From: DASYAE01 sp036501535
GTDB lineage: Bacteria > Actinomycetota > Actinomycetes > Streptomycetales > Catenulisporaceae
Direction of reading: 5' to 3'
Assembly: GCA_036501535.1 (NCBI GenBank)
Contig: DASYAE010000137.1
Coordinates: 1 to 33,099 of the forward strand
DNA length: 33,099 nt
The notes under the pieces are model-generated. The model saw only the letters and a list, made by a program, of their open reading frames with translations. It was not told the origin of the DNA and made no database searches. Of this stretch, positions 7,131 through 16,510 are shown piece after piece. Within the stretch, counting starts at the first letter, position 1. Every line of letters begins with the position of its first letter. A program made the translations under genes and the position numbers.

Positions 7131-7378
7131 CGAACGAGAGGGCTGTGATGATTGCCGATCGAGTGCGCGCCATCTGGTGCCGGGAACTCCAGCGCGACGA
7201 CATATCCGCCGATGACAACTTCTTCGCCCTGGGCGGCCAGTCCGTCATCATGGCGAATATTCAGGGCGCTTTCATCGAGGAGCTGGGGGTCGAGGTCCCG
7301 GTGGACCAGATGTACCTCAACCCGACGGTGGCCTCGGTCTCCGCGTACATCGAATCCCTGGGCGCGGCGGCCCAATAG
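7127..7378 (+). CDS. Stand-alone peptidyl carrier protein (PCP)
   Basis: This 83-residue acyl/peptidyl carrier protein carries a phosphopantetheine arm. The attachment motif is FALGGQS, with the serine as the modified residue, preceded by DNFF and followed by helix II and III patterns typical of PCPs. The ATG overlaps the A-enzyme stop by 4 bp. An in-frame ATG at 7148 with a gagagg sequence upstream is a possible alternative and would shorten the protein by 7 residues. It is expected to hold the amino acid activated by the preceding enzyme, either for oxidation by the flavoprotein encoded next or for transfer to the first condensation domain of NRPS1. Confidence 0.92.
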   Translation: MTNERAVMIADRVRAIWCRELQRDDISADDNFFALGGQSVIMANIQGAFIEELGVEVPVDQMYLNPTVASVSAYIESLGAAAQ

Positions 7379-7457
7379 CGTCAAGCGTGTCTGCTCTTAA
7401 ATCTCTCGGCTGCGGCCGCTTTCGAATCCAGATAAACCACCAGGTTGGAGAGGCGCC

Positions 7458-8645
7458 ATGTACGACGTCATTGTCATAGGTGCCCGTTGTGCGGGTTCGC
7501 CGGCGGCCATGTTGTTCGCCCGGCAGGGATATCGGGTCCTGCTGCTGGAGAAGGCGCGATTCCCGCAGGACACGCTGTCCTCGCACTACATCCACCAGCC
7601 GGGCGTGGCGCTGCTAGCCCGCTGGGGCCTGCTCGACAAGCTGCGCGAGGCCGGGTGCCGGCCGATCGACCACCAGAGCTACCAGGCGCCCGACGTGCGC
7701 ATCGACGGCTTCTCCCTGCCGGTCGACGGCCAGCGCACCACGTACGCGCCGCGGCGGTACGTGCTCGACCCGATCCTCGCCGACGGCGCCGTGGCCGCCG
7801 GCGTGGAGTTCCAGCAGGGCTGCTCTGTCAATGATCTGATATTCGAGGACGACCGGGTCGTCGGGGTGCGCTACACGACGCCGGCCGGCACCGAGGCGAC
7901 CGAGCGGGCGCGCCTCGTCGTCGGCGCGGACGGCATGCGGTCGCTGGTGGCCCGCAAGGCCGGCGCGCCGAACGTCATCGAGCACGCGCGGATGACCTGC
8001 ACCTACTACAGCTACTGGTCCGGCGTCCGCTCGCACTTCGAGCTGTACGAGCGGCCGGGGCGCTGGATCGGCGTGCTGCCCACCAACGACGACCTCACGC
8101 TGATCATGACCTACTTCCCGCAGAGCGAGTTCAACGACGTCCGCCACGCGGTGGAGCCCGCCTACCTCGAGGCCGTCCGCACGACGGCCCCTGATCTGTG
8201 GGAGCGGATGTCTGCGAGCAAGCGTGTGGAGCAGCTGTACGGCACGGGTCACCAGGACAACTACTTCCGCAAGGCCTACGGGCCCGGGTGGGCGCTGGTC
8301 GGCGACGCGGTGCACCACAAGGACTCGATCACCGCCCGCGGCATCACCGACGCCTTCATCCAGGCCCAGTCGCTCACCGACCGGATCGGGGCGCGGCTGC
8401 ACGACGACGACGCGCTCAAGACGGCGCTGAAGCGCTACGAGGACGACCTGAGCGACACCTTCCTCAACCACTACCAGGGCGTGCTCAACGTGGCCGAGCT
8501 CAAGCCCGAGGGGCGCGCGGAGATGCTGAGCAAGCTGGTCGGCCACCAGGAGCTGATCGACCGGTACTTCTCGACGGTGTCGGGCGCGTGCTCCTTCGAC
8601 GATTTCTACAACGAAGAACTCCTGACGGTCCTCGACCAGGGCTGA
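7458..8645 (+). CDS. FAD-dependent oxidoreductase / monooxygenase-type flavoprotein
   Basis: This 395-residue protein has the fold signature of group A flavin monooxygenases and geranylgeranyl-reductase-like oxidoreductases. It has an N-terminal FAD motif VIVIGARCAGSPAA (residues 5-17), a DG motif VVGADGMRS (154-162) and a GD motif ALVGDAVHHKD followed by TARGITDAF (279-300). The His-Lys-Asp variant of the GD motif is common in a poorly characterised actinobacterial subgroup. I see no signal peptide or membrane segment and no Trp-rich halogenase motif. The start follows a ggagagg sequence. Its place directly after the free A/PCP pair suggests that it oxidises (hydroxylates, dehydrogenates or N-oxidises) the carrier-bound amino acid, or else tailors the finished peptide. 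The exact reaction cannot be assigned from sequence. Confidence 0.82.
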   Translation: MYDVIVIGARCAGSPAAMLFARQGYRVLLLEKARFPQDTLSSHYIHQPGVALLARWGLLDKLREAGCRPIDHQSYQAPDVRIDGFSLPVDGQRTTYAPRRYVLDPILADGAVAAGVEFQQGCSVNDLIFEDDRVVGVRYTTPAGTEATERARLVVGADGMRSLVARKAGAPNVIEHARMTCTYYSYWSGVRSHFELYERPGRWIGVLPTNDDLTLIMTYFPQSEFNDVRHAVEPAYLEAVRTTAPDLWERMSASKRVEQLYGTGHQDNYFRKAYGPGWALVGDAVHHKDSITARGITDAFIQAQSLTDRIGARLHDDDALKTALKRYEDDLSDTFLNHYQGVLNVAELKPEGRAEMLSKLVGHQELIDRYFSTVSGACSFDDFYNEELLTVLDQG

Positions 8646-8711
8646 GCAGCGGCCCACCCTTCCCGCCCCTCCCGCCCCTGCCAGCGCTAGCTCTGCCGAT
8701 TTGGAGACAGA

Positions 8712-11700
8712 ATGATCCCGTTGTCGTTCGCGCAGCGCCGGCTGTGGTTCGTGGACCGGTTCGAGGGCCCGTCGCCGACCTACAACGGCGCCTTCGCCCT
8801 GCGGCTGACCGGTGAGCTGGGCGTGGGCGCGCTGGAGGCGGCGTTCCACGACGTCATCGAGCGGCACGAGGTGCTGCGCACGGTGATCGTCGAGGACGGC
8901 GACGGCGTCCCGCACCAGCAGGTGCTCTCGTCCGGCGAGAAGCCGTTCGCCCTGCCGCTCGTCGAGGTCGCGGCGCGGGAGCTGGCGGCGGCGGTCGAGC
9001 AGGAGGCCACCGCGTGCTTCGACCTGGCCGCCGACCTGCCGATCCGGGCCAGGCTGCTGAGATGCGGGCCGCTCGAGCACACCCTGGTGATAGTCACCCA
9101 CCACATCGCCCTGGACGGGGAGTCCCTCGGGCCGCTGATCGGCGACCTCACCGCGGCGTACGAGGCCCGCCGGGACGGCCGGGCCACGGTGTGGGAGCCG
9201 CTTCCGGTGCAGTACGCGGACTACACGCTGTGGCAGCAGGACGTGCTCGGCGACGAGTCCGACCCGGAGAGCCTGGCGGCCCGGCAGCTGGCGTACTGGC
9301 GCGGGAACCTGGCCGACCTGCCGCAGCCGCTGGCCCTGCCGACCGACCGGCCGCGCCCGCGGGTGATGAGCCGCCGCGGCGGCATGGTCGAGTTCTCCAT
9401 CGCCCCCGACCTGCTCGCCTCCGTGGAGAAGCTGGCCACGCGGCAGGACACCACGGTCTCGATGGTCATGCAGTCGGCGCTGGCCGTCCTCCTGCACCAC
9501 CTCGGGTGCGGCGACGACGTGCCGCTCGGCGCGCCGATCGCGGGGCGCACCGACGAGGAGCTGCGGGACCTCGTCGGGTTCTTCGTCAACACCTGGGTCC
9601 TGCGCGTCGACCTCTCCGGGAATCCGACCTATCTCCAGCTGCTGCGACGGGTGCGGGAGCGGGCGCTGGCCGCCTACGACAACCAGGACATGCCGTTCGA
9701 GCGGCTGGTCGAGCTGCTGAACCCGGACCGGTCCACCGCCTACCACCCGTTCTTCCAGGTGATGCTGGCCTGGCAGGAGGCCCCGCCGCGGCCGCGGTTC
9801 CCCGGCCTCGAGGTCGAGCACGAGACGCTGGCGACCGGGACGGCCAAGTTCGACCTCTTCTTCAACGTGATCCCGAACGGCTCGGGCGGGGCGGGCTGCC
9901 GCCTGGAGTACGCCGCCGAGCTGTTCGACCGGGGCACGGTCGAAGTCCTCGCGGACCGGTTCGTCCGGGTGCTGGGCCAGCTCGTCGGCGACCCGGACCG
10001 CAGCATCGGCGTCATCGACGTGCTCGACGACGCCGAGCGGGGCCTGCTGCTGGCGCAAAACACTGACAACACTGCCGCGGCGCTGTCCGAGCTGACGATC
10101 CCGGAGCTGTTCGAGAGCCAGGCGGCCCGGACGCCGGACGCCCCGGCGATCGTCTGCGACGGCCGGACGCTGACCTACCGGGAGCTCGACGACCGGGCGA
10201 ACGGCGTCGCGGCGCAGCTGGTCCGGCGCGGCGCCGGGCCGGAGGACCTGGTGGTGCTGGCGCTGCCGCGCACCGAGGAGCTGGTGGTCGGCCTGCTCGG
10301 GATCCTCAAGTCGGGGGCCGCATACGTGCCGATGGACCCGCAGTACCTCAGCGGGCGGGCCGAGTTCGTGCTCTCCGAAGCGGCGGTGCGGTTCGCGGTC
10401 ACCGACACCGAGACGTGGCGGAGCCTGCCGCAGAACGACATCCCGACGATCAACCTCGACCAGCGCTCGCAGTGGGAAGCGTCGGACGACGCGCAGGACG
10501 CCGCGGTCCGGTCGAGGTTGAGCCCTGACAACCTCGCATACGTCATGTTCACCTCCGGCTCCACGGGCAAGCCGAAGGGCGCCGCGATCACCCACCGCGG
10601 CATCGTCAACGGCGTGCGGGAGCTGGTGCGCGTGCTGGACGTGCCGGCCGGCTGGCGCATGCTGGCCGGTACCTCAGTGAACTTCGACGTCTCGGTCTTC
10701 GAGCTGCTGACCACCCTCTCCACCGGCGGCACTGCCGAGGTGGTGCCGAACGCGCTGGCGCTCGGTGAGCGGGACTCCTGGGACGGCCACGTGATCAGCG
10801 CGGTCCCGTCAGTGTTCGGCGAACTGGTCGGCCACCTGGAGAAGACGACCGGCGTGCGCACGATCGTCTTCGCGGGCGACGTGCTGCCGGCCCGGCTGGT
10901 GCGGCAGGTGCGCGAGGCGCTGCCCGACGTGCAGATCGTGAACTCCTACGGGCAGAGCGAGAGTTTCTACGCCACCACCTTCTCCCTCTCGCCATCCGAG
11001 GAGTGGACGCAGAGCGAAGTCGCGCCGATCGGCACCCCGCTGGGGAATATGCGTGCTTACGTACTCGGCCCCGGGCTCGCTCCGGTACCGCAGGGCGTGA
11101 TCGGCGAGCTGTACGTGGTAGGGACCTGTCTCGGCCGCGGCTACCACGGCCGCCCGGGACTGACCGCCGAGCGGTTCGTGGCGAACCCCTACGGCCCGGC
11201 CGGCGAGCGGATGTACCGCACCGGCGACCTGGCCCGCTGGACCGTCACCTCCACCGGCCGCAGTCAGCTCGAGTGCGTCGGCCGCAGCGACGGCCAGGTG
11301 AAGGTGCGCGGCTTCCGCATCGAGACCGCCGAGGTTGAGGCGGTGTGCGCGCAGCACCCCGGGATCAGCGAGGCGGTGGTGGTCAGCCGGGAGGTGCCCG
11401 CGGGCGGGCGGCGGCTCGTCGCGTACGTGGTGCACACCGGCGAGGGAGCAGTCGGCGACGACGGCGCCGGAGGCATCGGCGACGTCGACGTCCAGTCCGG
11501 CGTCTCGGCCGCCGAGCTGCGCAAGTTCGTCGCGGCCCGGCTGCCCGACTACATGGTGCCGTCAGCGTTCGTAGTCCTCGGCCGGATGCCGCTCGGGCCG
11601 ACCGGCAAGCTGGACCGCTCCGCGCTGCCCGAGCCGGATTTCGCCGGCGAGGCTTACCGGGCGCCGCGCACCGAGGCCGAGGCGATCATCGCCGCGGCTT

Positions 11701-14700
11701 ACGCGGACGTGCTCGGCGTGGAGCGGATCGGCGCCGACGACGACTTCTTCGCAGTAGGCGGAGACAGCCTGCGGTCGATCCAGGTGGTGGCGCGGGCCCG
11801 CGCCCGGGGCCTGGACCTCACCACGCGGGAGATCTTCGAGTGCCGCACGGCGGCCCGGCTGGCCGAGGCGGCCTCCGCCCGCCGGGACCGGGCGCCCGCG
11901 CTGGCGGAGGCCGAAGGCGGCGGCGTCGGCCCGATGCCGCTGCAGCCGGTGGCCCGGCAGGTCTTCGAGCACGGCGGCGGGACCGACCGGTTCGCCATGG
12001 CGATGGCGCTGGAGCTGCCGACGGGCATCGACGCGGACGGGCTGGCCGCGACGCTCGACGCGGTGCTCGACCGGCACGACCTCCTGCGCGCGCAGCTGGT
12101 GCGCGGCGACGAGCCCTCACTCGTCGCGCGCCCGGCAGGCTGCGTGCGGGCGGCGGACCTGATCCGCCGGGTCCCCTGCGACGGCCCGCAGTGGGACGAC
12201 TGGGACGGGCCGGCCGCGCTGGAGGCGGCAAAGGCAGAGCTCGACGACGCGGTCGGGCGGCTCGACCCGGAGGCCGGGGCCATGGCGGGCTTCGTCTGGT
12301 TCGCCGCGCAGTCCGGCCGGGGCAGGCTGCTGGTGGTGCTGCACCACCTGGTGGTGGACGGCGTCTCCTGGCGGATCCTCATGTCCGACTTCGCAGAGGC
12401 CTGGCAGCAGGTCCGCTCCGGCCGCACTCCTGAGCTGCCCGCGGTCGGCACCTCGGCCCGCCGCTGGCTGTCGGCGCTGCAGACCGAGGCGCTGACCGAA
12501 CAGCGGGAAGAGGAGCTGGCCTACTGGCAGGACATGCTCGACGCGCCGAACCCCCCGCTGGGCACGCGGGCGCTCGATCCGGCGGTGGACGTGTGGTCCA
12601 CGCTCGACACCGTGCGGGTGCAGCTGCCCGCCGAGGTCACCGAGGCGGTGCTGACCAAACTGCCCGCGGCGTTCCGCGGCACCGGGACCGACGTGCTGCT
12701 CGCCGCGCTCGCCCTGGCGGTGAACCGCTGGAGCGGCGCGGACCGCTCGACCCTGGTCCGGCTGGAGGGGCACGGCCGCGAGGAGGACGTGGTCCCCGGG
12801 GCCGACCTCTCCCGCACCGTCGGGTGGTTCACCAGCATGCACCCGGCCCGGGTCGACGTGCGCGGGGTGGACCTGGCCGACGTGCTGGCCGGCGGCCCCG
12901 CGGCCGGGAAGGCGGTCAAGCTGGTCAAGGAGCAGCTGCGCGGGATCCCGGACAAGGGCGTGGGGTACGGGCTGCTGCGCTATCTGAACCCTGAGACCGC
13001 GGTGGAGCTCGCCGACCTCCCGGCGCCGCAGCTCGGCTTCAACTACCTCGGCCGGATCTCCGATGCCGACGTGCCCGAACACCTGCGCGCGCAGGGCTGG
13101 GGACCGGCGCCTTGGTCCACCGAGCTGATCCCGGCGCCCGACCCGGACCTGCCCGCGCTCTCCGCGCTGGAGGTCAACGCGGTCGCCACGGAGACCGCCG
13201 ACGGCGTCCGGCTGCAGGCGGCCTTCATGTTCCCGACCGGCCTGCTCTCCCGCGACCGGGCCGCTGAGCTGGCCGGGCTGTGGGTCGAGGTGCTGCACGG
13301 CATGGCCGCGCACGCCGCGCGCCCGCAGATCGGCGGCCTCACCCCCTCGGACGCCCCGCTGGTCCCCGCGCGGCAGGACGAGATCGAGGCCTGGGAGGCG
13401 CGCTACGGCCGACTGGCCGAGGTGTGGCCGCAGGCCCCGGGGCAGTCCGGGATCCAGTTCCAGGCCGCGCTGGCCGAGGGCTCCTTCGACGTCTACCACA
13501 TGCAGTTCGTGCTGCACCTGTCAGGGCACGTGGACCCGGCGCGGATGCGGGCGGCCGGGCAGGCGCTGCTGGACCGGTACCCGAACCTGCGCTCGGTGTT
13601 CCTGGCCGGGGCCGGCGGCGATCCGGTGCAGGTCGTGCCGGAACACGTCGGCCTGCCGTGGCGGCACGTGGACCTGACCGGCCTCGGCGAGGTGCAGCAG
13701 GACGCTGCGCTGGACGAGTTCCTGGCCGCGGACCGGGCCGACCAGCTCGATCCCACCCGGCCCCCGCTGCTGCGCCTGGCCCTGCTCACCTGCGGGCCGC
13801 AGCGCGCGCGGCTCGTCATCACAGCCCACCACACCCTGTTCGACGGCTGGTCGTCCCCCATGGTGATCAGGGATCTGATCCAGCTCTACGCCGGGGACGG
13901 CGGTCTCTCGCCGGTGCGCAGCTACGGCGACTACCTCGCCTGGCTGTCCGCGCAGGACCGGACCGTGTCGGCCGCCCGGTGGGCCGCTGAGCTTGCTGGG
14001 TTCGACCAGCCGACCCTGGTGGCCCCGAACGCTCCGGCCCAGGAGGCGGCCTCCGCCCTCGGCCGGATCGAGGTGCCGCTCTCGATCGACGAGGGGCGCG
14101 AGCTCGCCCGGCGCGCCGCGCAGCTCGGCGTCACGCTGAACACGCTGCTGCAGGGCGCGTGGGCGATCCTGCTGGCCAAGCTGACCGGGCGGCAGGACGT
14201 GGTGTTCGGCGCCGCGGTCAACGGTCGCCCGGCGGACCTGCCCGGCTCCGACGAGATGGTCGGCCTCTTCATCAACACCCTGCCGATCCGGGTGTTCTGC
14301 CGGCCGGAGCAGAGCGTCGCAGAGGTCATCACCGAGCTGCAGGACCGGCAGATCGCGCTGTTCGACCACCACTACTACGGGCTCGCCGACATCCAGCGCG
14401 GCGTCGGCCTGCCGGCCCTGTTCGACACGATCGTCGTGTTCGAGAACTACCCGATCGACCGCGAGGGCATCTTCGAGGCGAACAGCTCGGCCGGGTTCGC
14501 GATCGACGGCATCCGGCCGTTCGCGGGCTCGCACTACCCGCTCACCCTGAACTCCTCAGACCCCTACCTGCGGCTCTCCCTCGACTACCAGAACAACCTC
14601 TACGACCGCGCCGCGGCCGAGGAGATCGCCGCCCGGCTCGTCAGGGTGCTGAACCAGGTGCTGGCCGACCCGGCGGCGCCGGTAGGCGCGGTGGACGTGC

Positions 14701-16499
14701 TGGCGGCGGACGAGCGGGACTGGCTGGTGCGGCGGGTCAACGACACGGCGCGTCCGGTGGCCGAGGGGACGCTTGCAGGTGCGTTCGAGGCCCAGGTCGA
14801 GCGTGATCCCGAGCGGGTCGCGCTGATCGGCGAGCGGGAGACGCTGAGCTACCGGGAGTTCAACCGGCGCGCGAATCAGCTGGCTCATTGGCTGGTCGAG
14901 CAGGGCGCGGGGCCCGAGCGGCTGGTCGCGGTGCGCATCCCGCGGTCGGTCGAGCTGCTGCTGGCGATCTACGCGGTGGCCAAGGCGGGCGCTGCGTATC
15001 TGCCGGTGGACCCTGATCTGCCGGAGGACCGGGTGCGGCAGATCCTTGACAGCGCGCGGCCGCTGCTGGTGCTCGACGGGGCGCTTCCGGACGTGTCGGG
15101 GTATCCGGGGACGAACCCGCAGCGTGTGCTCACGCCGGACAACGCCGCCTACGTGATCTTCACTTCCGGTTCCACCGGCGGTCCGAAGGGCGTGCTGGTG
15201 TCGCACCGTTCGATCATGAACCGGCTGCAGTGGGGGCTGGGGCACTTCGCGGTCGGCGCCGAGGACAGGGTGCTGTTGAGCACGTCGGCGAGCTTCGACG
15301 TGTCGGTGCCGGAGCTGTTCGCCCCGTTGCAGGTCGGCGCCGCGATCGTGATCGCGCGTCCGGACGGGCGCCGGGACCCGGCGTATCTGGCCGAGCTGAT
15401 CCGCTGCGAGCGGGTGACCGGCGCGGACTTCGTGCCCTCACTTCTGGAGGCCTTCGCCGCCGAGCCGTCGGCGGGCCAGTGCACCAGCCTGCGCTGGATG
15501 GAGGTCGCCGGCGAGGCGTTCCCGGCCGCGCTGGCGAACAAGGTCGCCGCCCTGCTGCCGGGCTGCGGAGTGCACAACGTCTACGGTCCGACCGAGGCGG
15601 CCGTGGAGGTGACGGCATATCAGCACGTGCCGGGCGCGGACCGAGTCCCGATCGGCGCGCCGATCTGGAACACCCAGGTGTACGTGCTCGACGACGCGCT
15701 GCGCCCGGTCGCGCCCGGGGTCCTCGGCGAGCTGTACCTCGCCGGGACCGGGCTCGCCCGGGGCTACCTCGGGCGGGGCGCGCTGACCGCGAACCGCTTC
15801 GTCGCCTGCCCCTACGGCGCGCCCGGCACGCGGATGTACCGCACCGGCGATGTCGTGCGCTGGAACAGGGACGGCCAGGTCGAGTACCTCGGGCGCTCCG
15901 ACTTCCAGGTGAAGATCCGGGGTTTCCGCATCGAGCTGGGCGAGGTGGAGTCGGCGCTCGCCGCGCACCCGGACGTCGACAACGCGGTCGCCGTGGTGCG
16001 CGAGGACCGCCCCGGGGACCAGCGGCTGGTCGCGTACGTGGTGCCGGGCGGCAATACGGACCCTGCCGCGCTGGACATCGAGGCACTGACGGACCTGCTG
16101 CGCGAACACCTGCCGGAGTACATGGTCCCTTCGGCCATCGTGCCGCTCGCCGAGTTCCCCACGACGCCGAGCGGAAAGCTCGACCGCGGCGCGCTGCCCG
16201 CGCCCGACCACACCGAGGCGGCGGCCGGCCGGGGGCCGCGCGACCACCGCGAGGAGGTCCTGTGCCGGCTGTTCGCTGAGCTGCTCGGCGTGGACGAGGT
16301 CGGCATCGACGTCGACTTCTTCGACGCCGGCGGGCACTCGCTGCTGGCCACCCGGCTGATCGGCCGCATCCGCAACGAGCTCAAGGTCGACGTGAAGGTC
16401 ACCACCGTCTTCCGCAACCCGACCGTCGCCCGGCTGGCAGAAGCGCTGGGGGAGTCGGCCGTGTCCAACCGCCCGCAGTTGCGCCCGATGAGTGTTTAG
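8712..16499 (+). CDS. NRPS, two modules: C-A-PCP-E-C-A-PCP
   Basis: This 2595-residue synthetase incorporates two residues. Module 1: C domain about 1-445 (HHIALDG at 130-136); A about 463-970 (TSGSTGKPKG 614-623); PCP about 985-1052 (GGDS, Ser1019); E about 1070-1530 (HHLVVDG 1211-1217, LEGHGRE, NYLGR). Module 2: C about 1550-2005 (HHTLFDG 1706-1712); A about 2020-2495; PCP about 2512-2578 (GGHS, Ser2543). Hand-read pockets: A1 is D659, V660, F663, S696, V719, A721, S745, Y753, A754, K966 (DVFSVASYAK). A2 is DVPDEAVVEK (D2196, V2197, P2200, D2239, E2264, A2266, V2290, V2298, E2299, with Lys in the PSGKLDR motif). Its acidic lining hints at a basic amino acid. The E domain makes residue 1 D-configured. 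There is no loading module or TE. The ATG follows ttggag. Oddly, the second C domain has a degenerate first motif, APGQSGIQFQ. Confidence 0.95.
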   Translation: MIPLSFAQRRLWFVDRFEGPSPTYNGAFALRLTGELGVGALEAAFHDVIERHEVLRTVIVEDGDGVPHQQVLSSGEKPFALPLVEVAARELAAAVEQEATACFDLAADLPIRARLLRCGPLEHTLVIVTHHIALDGESLGPLIGDLTAAYEARRDGRATVWEPLPVQYADYTLWQQDVLGDESDPESLAARQLAYWRGNLADLPQPLALPTDRPRPRVMSRRGGMVEFSIAPDLLASVEKLATRQDTTVSMVMQSALAVLLHHLGCGDDVPLGAPIAGRTDEELRDLVGFFVNTWVLRVDLSGNPTYLQLLRRVRERALAAYDNQDMPFERLVELLNPDRSTAYHPFFQVMLAWQEAPPRPRFPGLEVEHETLATGTAKFDLFFNVIPNGSGGAGCRLEYAAELFDRGTVEVLADRFVRVLGQLVGDPDRSIGVIDVLDDAERGLLLAQNTDNTAAALSELTIPELFESQAARTPDAPAIVCDGRTLTYRELDDRANGVAAQLVRRGAGPEDLVVLALPRTEELVVGLLGILKSGAAYVPMDPQYLSGRAEFVLSEAAVRFAVTDTETWRSLPQNDIPTINLDQRSQWEASDDAQDAAVRSRLSPDNLAYVMFTSGSTGKPKGAAITHRGIVNGVRELVRVLDVPAGWRMLAGTSVNFDVSVFELLTTLSTGGTAEVVPNALALGERDSWDGHVISAVPSVFGELVGHLEKTTGVRTIVFAGDVLPARLVRQVREALPDVQIVNSYGQSESFYATTFSLSPSEEWTQSEVAPIGTPLGNMRAYVLGPGLAPVPQGVIGELYVVGTCLGRGYHGRPGLTAERFVANPYGPAGERMYRTGDLARWTVTSTGRSQLECVGRSDGQVKVRGFRIETAEVEAVCAQHPGISEAVVVSREVPAGGRRLVAYVVHTGEGAVGDDGAGGIGDVDVQSGVSAAELRKFVAARLPDYMVPSAFVVLGRMPLGPTGKLDRSALPEPDFAGEAYRAPRTEAEAIIAAAYADVLGVERIGADDDFFAVGGDSLRSIQVVARARARGLDLTTREIFECRTAARLAEAASARRDRAPALAEAEGGGVGPMPLQPVARQVFEHGGGTDRFAMAMALELPTGIDADGLAATLDAVLDRHDLLRAQLVRGDEPSLVARPAGCVRAADLIRRVPCDGPQWDDWDGPAALEAAKAELDDAVGRLDPEAGAMAGFVWFAAQSGRGRLLVVLHHLVVDGVSWRILMSDFAEAWQQVRSGRTPELPAVGTSARRWLSALQTEALTEQREEELAYWQDMLDAPNPPLGTRALDPAVDVWSTLDTVRVQLPAEVTEAVLTKLPAAFRGTGTDVLLAALALAVNRWSGADRSTLVRLEGHGREEDVVPGADLSRTVGWFTSMHPARVDVRGVDLADVLAGGPAAGKAVKLVKEQLRGIPDKGVGYGLLRYLNPETAVELADLPAPQLGFNYLGRISDADVPEHLRAQGWGPAPWSTELIPAPDPDLPALSALEVNAVATETADGVRLQAAFMFPTGLLSRDRAAELAGLWVEVLHGMAAHAARPQIGGLTPSDAPLVPARQDEIEAWEARYGRLAEVWPQAPGQSGIQFQAALAEGSFDVYHMQFVLHLSGHVDPARMRAAGQALLDRYPNLRSVFLAGAGGDPVQVVPEHVGLPWRHVDLTGLGEVQQDAALDEFLAADRADQLDPTRPPLLRLALLTCGPQRARLVITAHHTLFDGWSSPMVIRDLIQLYAGDGGLSPVRSYGDYLAWLSAQDRTVSAARWAAELAGFDQPTLVAPNAPAQEAASALGRIEVPLSIDEGRELARRAAQLGVTLNTLLQGAWAILLAKLTGRQDVVFGAAVNGRPADLPGSDEMVGLFINTLPIRVFCRPEQSVAEVITELQDRQIALFDHHYYGLADIQRGVGLPALFDTIVVFENYPIDREGIFEANSSAGFAIDGIRPFAGSHYPLTLNSSDPYLRLSLDYQNNLYDRAAAEEIAARLVRVLNQVLADPAAPVGAVDVLAADERDWLVRRVNDTARPVAEGTLAGAFEAQVERDPERVALIGERETLSYREFNRRANQLAHWLVEQGAGPERLVAVRIPRSVELLLAIYAVAKAGAAYLPVDPDLPEDRVRQILDSARPLLVLDGALPDVSGYPGTNPQRVLTPDNAAYVIFTSGSTGGPKGVLVSHRSIMNRLQWGLGHFAVGAEDRVLLSTSASFDVSVPELFAPLQVGAAIVIARPDGRRDPAYLAELIRCERVTGADFVPSLLEAFAAEPSAGQCTSLRWMEVAGEAFPAALANKVAALLPGCGVHNVYGPTEAAVEVTAYQHVPGADRVPIGAPIWNTQVYVLDDALRPVAPGVLGELYLAGTGLARGYLGRGALTANRFVACPYGAPGTRMYRTGDVVRWNRDGQVEYLGRSDFQVKIRGFRIELGEVESALAAHPDVDNAVAVVREDRPGDQRLVAYVVPGGNTDPAALDIEALTDLLREHLPEYMVPSAIVPLAEFPTTPSGKLDRGALPAPDHTEAAAGRGPRDHREEVLCRLFAELLGVDEVGIDVDFFDAGGHSLLATRLIGRIRNELKVDVKVTTVFRNPTVARLAEALGESAVSNRPQLRPMSV

Positions 16500-16510
16500 G
16501 AGAAGCGTCG

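Noticed and set aside
7614..10595. 993-codon open frame on the minus strand
   Set aside because: It lies opposite the flavoprotein and NRPS1 genes, is Arg/Gly/Val/His-rich without a recognisable fold, and is a codon-bias shadow of high-GC genes.
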